Assembly: GCA_018398575.1 (NCBI GenBank) | Contig: JAGTXZ010000019.1 | Location: 1,860,001-1,924,000, forward strand | DNA length: 64,000 nucleotides | DNA from: Ampelomyces quisqualis | Taxonomy: Eukaryota; Ascomycota; Dothideomycetes; Pleosporales; Phaeosphaeriaceae | Direction of reading: 5' to 3' | In this document: one piece after another, positions 57,301-64,000 of the stretch | Position numbering within the stretch: the stretch's first letter is position 1 | Layout: each line of letters begins with the position of its first letter | Program-made: the position numbers and the translations under genes | Notes under the pieces: model-generated | Databases searched by the model: none | Told to the model about the DNA's origin: nothing | What the model saw: only the letters and a program-made list of their open reading frames with translations

Positions 57301-58260
57301 CCTATAGGGCTAGAAGATTTTAGGTATTAAGGGCAACTTCCTAACGTTCTACTAGCTATGCCAAATAGATAACTTCTAATTACTTATAGCTAACGCAATA
57401 ACAAGATGCAAGATAGTGCTATAACAAAAAAGGCTAAATAGCGCAGAAGCTAAGAGCGTATATATATTTAACTGCGCTAAGATACAGAGCATTGCAACAT
57501 TTCTAATGCTAGCCTAGCTTAAGGCTGCGCTGTTCAAAAGCAAAGAAAGTAAGAAAACTAAGTAGTTTATATTAACGTATATTTAACAGCACTTCTAGCA
57601 GCTAGACAAAAGAATATTTGCTAACAACCTTAACTTACTGCTTACACATAGTGCAAAGTACAAGGCAATTAAGCTAGAGGCTAAGAAGACCTATATTAAA
57701 ACTAGACCTAATTCTAATTAGAAGGGCCTAGCAGATAATTAAACAGTACTACGCAACGTTTAGGCCAAAATCCTTATTAGCTTATACAAACCATGTGTAC
57801 AACTAGTGCTCTAGATAGGGCTTTAAAAAAAATTTAGCAAAGATATAGTTCTTCTGCTAAAGAGAGGAATACTAAAGTCTAAAATAGACGCTGTGTTAGC
57901 AAAATAGAAGGACCTAGACTTAACATTTATTTTAGTAGCGTTAATAGCGTTTGCAGAAGCCATTACGCTAATTAAGGCGAATAAGGTTATAATTGCAAAG
58001 CCTTAAGACAAACAGGGCACCTAAGACCAATTTATGTTTAGAGTATATTAACTAGGCTAGCTAGTAGACATATATAAGGGCATTATTCTGTACAACCTAG
58101 AAAGCAATCTAGAAACAAAAGTTCTAAAAAAGTAGAATGTAAAGACATTGTTGCGCAGTAGTCTGTAAGGTATAATAACAAAAGAAGGAGAGATTAAGTA
58201 GGATTGTAACAAGAAAATCCCTATAAAGCTTAAGAGGCTAGTGTAAATCAGGTAAATCAA
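54400..58260 (+). pseudogene. Long unrecognised ORF relic, probably transposon-borne
   Basis: From about 55,400 to 58,200 the plus strand keeps one protein-like frame, interrupted only by TAG/TAA triplets. It starts with a basic coiled coil (IRIKTLTTKIKRLEKQNNST), then an acidic Ser/Glu part, a middle with LEEDTYSSSKEE and LLEDFKDNAPIILH, and a long Lys/Leu-rich body (SKKNNINSSKLFTTTNSIYA, FAEAITLIKANKVIIAKP). From 54,400 to 55,350 other frames carry similar sequence, so at least one frameshift is likely. It would be about 900-1,200 residues. No RT, transposase or helicase motif was recognised. Confidence 0.45.
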
Positions 58261-61200
58261 GTAGTAGAACTACAGAGTATAGTACACTACTATGCAAAGC
58301 TGTAGGATAAAAAATACTTAAGTAGATACGTAGCCTAGTCTTAGGAGCACAAGAATGCAAAAAGTATTACAAAAGAAGTATATACGTAGATATAACGCAA
58401 AATTAATTTAAAGCGTAAGGATAGTATAGATTTGCAGCAAAACCTAAACTAAGTAACAGCGCTATTAAAGGGATTGCCTTAGACTTAAACTATAGTTAGG
58501 CACAGTTAAGAACAGGCTGCTAACTAGCAACACAGTTGTGCAGACAGTACAAAGCTATGTTAAACACAAGAACTACAAACTATTTTGTAAAAGAGTTCTA
58601 TAAACTAGGCTACTAATAATAGTATACTAGGCATTGCTGTTGTTGCTTAGTACAGCAGAGCACAGTTAAGAACTATTTAGTAGCTAGTAGTATAGTTATG
58701 TTAACAGTGTCACTAATGTTGCAGATGTTACTAACATTGTGTTTTCCTAACGTTTATTAAGCTTAGTAAATTTGTTATATATACCCTAACAACACCTTAC
58801 CTCTAAGTACTGTTTAGCTATAGTAAGAAAGAGTTAAAGCACATTAAGATTCTACAATATACCCTGTTTTAGCTATATCTTTGTAGGAAATATATCTGTT
58901 ATATACTTTACGTCCTAGGACTTACATATCTAAAGAATACAATAGCAGATGTTTAGCGTAAGATTGTATAGTATACTCTTGTCTAGTGTAACATTCTTTT
59001 CTTGTAACGCAGAACTAGGCTTACTATATTGTTAAGATAGTAACAATTAAGTAACCTTGCGTTGTTGTAAGTCTAAGATCTTTTTATTTATAAGAAGCTG
59101 TAGTAGTTTCTCTACCTTAGTAAGTTCCTTGTTAACTGCCCCTTTATAGGTTAGCAGTGTAGAAGCTGCAGGTCTTTATACGTTTAGCGCAAAAGGCAGT
59201 TTATTCTTTAACAGTCTTTTCTTGTTTTACTTAGGCACGCTATATATACTTTATCTGCTTGGATATTTCCTAATATCTAAGTATATTGTAATACTGTTTA
59301 ATATTATAGCATGTTAATGTTGCTAGTAGCGCAGAATAGTTAGTTAAGTAAAGTGTTAACTTTAACTAGATAATTAATAGTTTTTATCTAAAGTTTAAGA
59401 TGCCTAAAACTAATAGTTAACTTGCCTTACATTATCTAAGTTGTTTACTATATATTTACAAGGGCTACGTAGGGTTTCTGTACAATTAACGCATACTCTA
59501 ATATACTTAGTAGAGAACTCTAGTATAGATAGTATCCTCTAGCAACCTTCTATGCAATATAGTAATTCCTTTAGTCTTAATGCTTAAGGGCAATAGTTGT
59601 TTAGCAGTAATAATTGTACCTTATTATTATTAGAGTCTATAAACCCTGCAGCAGCGTGTTTAGCCTTCTTATAGGCTGTTGGTTTTAGAACACATTTCTA
59701 CGTATATAGACTGTTTGTGCTTACCTTTCTCTGCCTAAGCTGCTGCTTTTTTTTAGTTACACTAGGTAGTCCTTAACGCCTACTTAATTAGCTAGGCTCT
59801 ATTAAAATACTAAGCTGCCTATAGCTACCTACGTGCTACGTAGTCTCTTATTGCAGTATAGTCTAGTGTAGTAATTTTATTAAATTTACAGCTTTTCCTA
59901 TGTTGCTATTAGATGTCACACGCTATGCGAATTAATCTCTTCTATACTCTTTCTCTATTCTTGCTTATAAAACTCCTGTATATGTTTAGAGGTATTAGAA
60001 TCCTTATATAGGCAGCTACGTATACTGCTAGTAATTTAAAATCCTCTAATTTTAGACGTTATTAAGAACTACGTAGTTCTGTAATCTTTTAGGTACTATG
60101 CTTAAATTAAGGAGGTTTAAATAATAGAGGTATAAGTTGTAAGTTCTTTATAGTTTCTAATTGCATTATTTTATTGTTATCTTCTATTGCTTGTTGCTAT
60201 ATAATTGCAGGTTTCAGGTTTAATAGCAGACTCTACACAGGGCGCTGCTACTAAATCTTTAGATATATATATCTAAGTTGTTATTTATTACCTATTAGTA
60301 GATAGGCGTTATTCTAGTCTAGAAGCAGATGTTAGTTTTATTAGTCTAAACCTTATAGAAGACAGTTTAGACGTAGACTTATAGGGCTAACTAGGCTCAA
60401 TTGTAGCTACTATCTAGTTGTTAGCTTATTTATAGTTCTCTTTAGTTACTCCTCTGCCTTACAGAAGGTATACCTTCTCTATATTGTAACAGACTATAGC
60501 CTTTAGTGTCTGCACAGGTACGTAGATATTCTAGAGATTAAATATAGCTAAATCCTAGTAGATAGGTGCTCCAAACGCTTGCAGCAAAAGACATTTATAT
60601 TACTAGTTATTAACCTTAACTCTATTATTAGCACTACCTCTATTAACTATTAGTATATAGGTATGTTACAATAGCAACTGTACACTCTTCTAACACACTA
60701 TATTATCTATATTACTATTTCTGATAAGGAGTTTCTGCTAACAATAACGTTGCAGTATTACAGACGTTGCCTAGTACTTTAGGGGACATACTATCTAGCT
60801 AACTAATTAGCTAGCCTTAGTAAGTAATTAATTTAAACATACTCTTAAACTCTGTTTTATCTGCTAAATATACAAGAGATTAGCTTACAGGATAGTAACA
60901 CGCTAGACGTATACACTATCTCAGAAGTTTTAATTAGTAGCAAGAGTAATAACTAGATAGCCTGCCTTAAGGTTACTAAAGAGAAGATAGAACTTCTGCA
61001 AGCTTATATTAACTTTAAATAAGCAGAATTAGAAGCAGCTTTAAAGGAGAACAAATCTTTTGCTGCTAGAGTATTTAAGATACAATTAGGCCTTAGTTAT
61101 TTACAGTAAAGTATATCCTTGCTATAGAAGTAGTCTATAAATGTAACTCTGTCTATTACTACTAATCCTATACTATTTAACATTGTCTAAGTAACATTGT

Positions 61201-62199
61201 CTTGTCCTTATCTACTCTAAATAATTGCTATAACTATTCTTAGCACTCTAATCTATTGCCTTTAATAATTGTCTAGGCGTAATCTAGATGCGTTATAGTT
61301 GTATTAAGTCCTATTATATAGATATAGGCTTTGCTGTATTAGGACTTATAATGCTTATTATACTACTCTCTAACATAGCAACTTATATATATAGGGTTTG
61401 GTCTTAACGCTATTACGTGCTATTATAGTAGAGTAATAGCTAGCGTGCTGTGCTAGAAGGTATTGTAGTTAGGCTAGTGCTATAGAGGCGCAAGTTTCTA
61501 TATTTACAGACTAAGAATTAGAGCCTAGATACTGTAAGCTAATAATAGAAGTAAGGTTAAGACTATAGTAGTCTTAGGCGCAATAACAATCTGCTGCACC
61601 TTTGCAGAGATATAGGCAATAGGCTAAGGTGTTTTGGCGCATATTTTAAGAAAAACACTAACGCCTTAGCGCAAGCGCGTTACTAACGCTACCTCTTACA
61701 ACTACTTTTAACGCTTAGAAAGCCTCTTAACGCGCCGCTTAAGGCAGCACTACTAATAGGCACACTCTAGATATATTCTTTCTTGCAGAAGTAACCTAGA
61801 TACTATAATACTAACAATTTACTAAGACTAACTAGACAAAGCCTGCGTTTACGTCTATTGCTATTAAGCATGCCCTAATCCCTACACTAGCTGCCTTTCT
61901 ATATAGGCAGATTAACAACTAGATTAACGTAATAGTAGCTATATAGTGCCTAACTACAGGCGTATAGTAATTGCAAGCTATTGCGTAGAGTTATAGTTTT
62001 ATAAAAGTAAAGCTCTAACAATAGATAGGCTAGCTCTTAAGTATACTACATAAAAAGTAATAGAGCCTAACAGAAACTTAAGCTAACAGTAACACTAGTT
62101 ATTAACTACAAATCTCTTAAGCTAGGTATAAGCTCTAGCCTTGCTTATACCTATTGCTAATAACTAGAACAGCTACATTAGTAAACTAAACAAGATAGC
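58261..62199. other. AT-rich DNA with fragmentary coding traces
   Basis: No family was recognised. Traces include a Lys/Gln/Arg-rich minus-strand reading around 59,580-59,820 (VTKKKQQLRQRKVST), which could be the tail of a transposase, and a Glu/Lys-rich plus-strand reading around 60,970-61,090. Everything else is short and interrupted. Confidence 0.4.
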
Positions 62200-62401
62200 T
62201 GTTATAGGCTAGCCCGCAAAGATAGAACAATAAGGTACTAGAAAGAGTTGTATTCCTTAAGCTTTTCTACTAGTTACAGAAGGGGTTTATATACCCTCTG
62301 TGCGTACTAGTCTATAAAGAGGTAGTAAGGCTGGACTAAGCTCTTCCTGAGAAGGCAAAGGGCTAGGCAAAGCCTAGCCTATTACAATAGCGTCTATAAC
62401 A
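62200..62401 (+). repeat. Probable solo LTR, 202 bp
   Basis: It begins TGTTATAG and ends CTATAACA, a perfect 8-base inverted terminus with TG/CA ends, of the kind seen in Ty1/copia-type LTRs. TTTATATACC at about 62,287 could be its TATA box. It is less AT-rich than its surroundings. No matching target duplication is visible (ATAGC before, AAGTT after). Confidence 0.55.
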
Positions 62402-63226
62402 AAGTTGTTAACTTCTAACAGCACTAATTCTATTGCACTGCACTACTTAGAAGAAAACCTATTAAAAGAATACATACGTTGTGCAGGACGTACCTACCTG
62501 CAGGCAGCTTATTACAAGGCAAAGCCTTAGGATTAGAACTAAAATAACATAATAGAGCTTTGCAAGACAGGGGTTAACTAGTATAAAGTAGGCCTACTTA
62601 TAACTAAAAACTACAAGTCTATTCTGCAGCTACTAGCAACTACAACTGTTACTATTAATAACAATAGTAATAAGTATTGCAAGTGCTTTTGCAATATTAC
62701 ACTAAACTCTGCTAGTAAAGGAATACATACACAAGATTAAGTATAAGAAATATGTTTCTTAGCGCTATATCTTTGTACACAATTACTAACAATAAACATA
62801 GTACTTAAAAGATTAAGTAGAAATTAACTTAAACCTTATACTTTTTACTACACTAGCACGCAAAGGTGCAAATTATATGTTTAGTTTAATATAGACGCGC
62901 TAAGTTAAGGCAGCAGTTGTTGCAATTAGGCGCAAGCACTTAATAGGCTAAAGCCTAAGTAATAATAGTATAAAGTTGTGTCTAGCAAGCTCTAGGCTTA
63001 GTACAAACACTCTAATAAAGACTAAGTAGAAGCTAAAGCGCAAGACAATTTAAAGCAACTACAGAGGCAGCTAGTTAGACTACTTAGGTTAGATAGATTA
63101 ATACCTGCGTACTAAGACAGTAAGTTACTTTCTGTTATTACATAGAGCGTTTAGATATCTAGAAGACTATATAAATGTTTAGCTAGGCGTTACTAGGCTT
63201 TAGTAATCTACTGTACTGTAGAAGGT
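62402..63226. other. AT-rich DNA, nothing recognised
   Basis: No protein family, repeat array or RNA gene could be identified. Confidence 0.4.
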
Positions 63227-63330
63227 GCTTTAGTAACTTACTTTTACTGCGCAGCTTTAGTAACTTACTTTTGCTACGCAGCTTTAGTAACTCGCTTTTG
63301 CTGCGCAGCTTTAGTAACCTGCTTATGCTG
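63227..63330. repeat. 27-bp tandem array, four units
   Basis: Units of the form GCTTTAGTAACTTACTTTTG plus CTGCGCA, differing mainly by transitions. A more diverged unit may precede it near 63,198. Confidence 0.88.
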
Positions 63331-63685
63331 TAGTAGTACACTCTAGTTAAAATATTAAGTAGTTAGCATAGTCTAACAGTAGAAAAGAAAGACTTAGTAG
63401 ATATAGCTAAGTAACCTGCTTGTGCTGCAGTAGTACGCCCTAGCTAAAATATTAAGTAGTTAGTATAGTCTAATAACAAAAAAGAAAGACTTAGCAGATA
63501 TAGCTAATGTACTTAGAAGGACGCCTCTATTAAACTCTATAGTAGTTAGCATAGCCTAATAATAGGCAGAAAAGACTTAGCAGATATAGCTAAGTTGCTG
63601 TAGCAGTACACCTCTGTTAAACTCTATTATAGTTAGCGTAGCCTAACAACAGGCAGAAAAGACTTAGCAGATATAGTAAACTTTA
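63320..63685. repeat. About 115-bp tandem array adjoining the 27-bp array
   Basis: Four units, each ending GACTTAGCAGATATAGCTAA (near 63,411, 63,507, 63,593 and 63,677). They share GTAGTACAC/GCCTCT and TAGTTAGCATAGCCTAA blocks. Unit lengths vary through small indels. The first unit starts within the last 27-bp unit. Confidence 0.82.
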
Positions 63686-64000
63686 GTGTTAAGATAGCAG
63701 CAACAGCCAAGTCCTACAGTAATTAGAATAGACTTGTAGAGAGGACAGAGATACGTAGCAAAGCTAGCGTTAAGGTAGGCGTTAGTGTTAAAAAGATAGA
63801 GAAACTAAGTAGGCAGCTTAAGATAGCTAGTGCCTTACCTTACTATAGTAAGAGTAAGCGTATATTTGCAGCTGCGTAGTAACTAGTATAACGTTATATA
63901 TTATAAGAAATTATAATAAGTTATAACTATTGCAATTTAGCTAATAGAAGAGAGCGTATATCTGCAGTTATAGCGATTGTAATATAACTAAGTTAACCTA
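63686..64000. other. AT-rich end of the window, nothing recognised
   Basis: Interrupted sequence with a weak Lys-rich plus-strand reading near 63,760-63,800. The block continues beyond the window. Confidence 0.4.

Larger units (their letters stand above)
29430..64000. other. AT-rich, RIP-mutated transposon block
   Basis: Base composition changes within a few hundred bases: from about 29,450 the DNA is dominated by TA dinucleotides with few CA or TG. Long open frames vanish; only seven short ones exist in 34 kb. Where proteins can still be recognised, Gln, Arg and Trp codons appear as stops and His or Cys as Tyr, as expected from C-to-T change on both strands at CpA. This is the classic outcome of repeat-induced point mutation in ascomycetes. 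No intact host gene is visible. Confidence 0.9.

Noticed and set aside
61600..61680. GTGTTTTGGCGC / AAAACACTAACGCC as a terminal inverted repeat pair
   Set aside because: The match is short and imperfect, and no second element end was found.

Overview
The window looks like a piece of a filamentous ascomycete chromosome, most likely a dothideomycete of the Pleosporales type (inference). The genes carry short introns of about 45 to 80 bp with GT-AG or GC-AG ends and CTAAC-like branch sites. The protein families are typical of Pezizomycotina: a Kin4-type kinase, an Mpv17/Sym1 protein, DUF3669, a secreted lipocalin-like protein and a GH31 glucosidase. The window is split into two very different halves.

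Bases 1 to about 29,400 are a gene-bearing, GC-balanced segment. In order it holds: the 3' part of a Golgi multi-pass membrane protein gene (+); a five-exon Mpv17/PMP22 gene (+); a three-exon Kin4-like kinase gene (-); a four-exon Rieske/AIF-type oxidoreductase gene (-); a single-pass membrane protein (+); a GH31 alpha-glucosidase pseudogene (+) with an unrelated gene fragment in its middle; a DUF3669 gene (+); a secreted lipocalin-like gene (+); a glycine-zipper-like protein (-); a 101-bp hairpin repeat; a low-complexity protein (+); an RRM-like, probably mitochondrial protein (+); a truncated, frameshifted SprT-like metalloprotease copy followed by an apparently intact paralogue (+); ORF relics; and, at the edge, a coiled-coil gene (-) decaying by CpA-to-TpA nonsense changes.

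From about 29,450 to the end at 64,000 the DNA is AT-rich, dense in TA and poor in long open frames. This is the signature of repeat-induced point mutation (RIP) over transposon relics. The best-defined relic is a complete Ty3/gypsy element with a chromodomain (30,826-37,941). It has two 299-bp LTRs, a perfect 5-bp target duplication AATAG, Gag zinc-knuckle, RT, RNase H, integrase and chromodomain relics, and an extra reading frame on the opposite strand between the chromodomain and the 3' LTR. It sits inside an older repeat whose uninterrupted paralogue lies just downstream, so the empty site can be seen. Further right are a Plavaka-like (KDZ) transposase relic (-), an associated ORF relic (-), a pogo/Fot1-like transposase relic (+), a long unrecognised ORF relic (+), a probable solo LTR, and several tandem arrays with periods of 134, 147, 101, about 90, 171, 27 and about 115 bp.

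The two halves are linked by mutation pattern. Nonsense changes that can be read as C-to-T occur in the coiled-coil pseudogene at the border and in the GH31 pseudogene about 12 kb inside the gene-rich half. This suggests RIP leakage, or duplicate-directed mutation, outside the transposon block. All functional calls rest on reading the translated sequence; no search was run.
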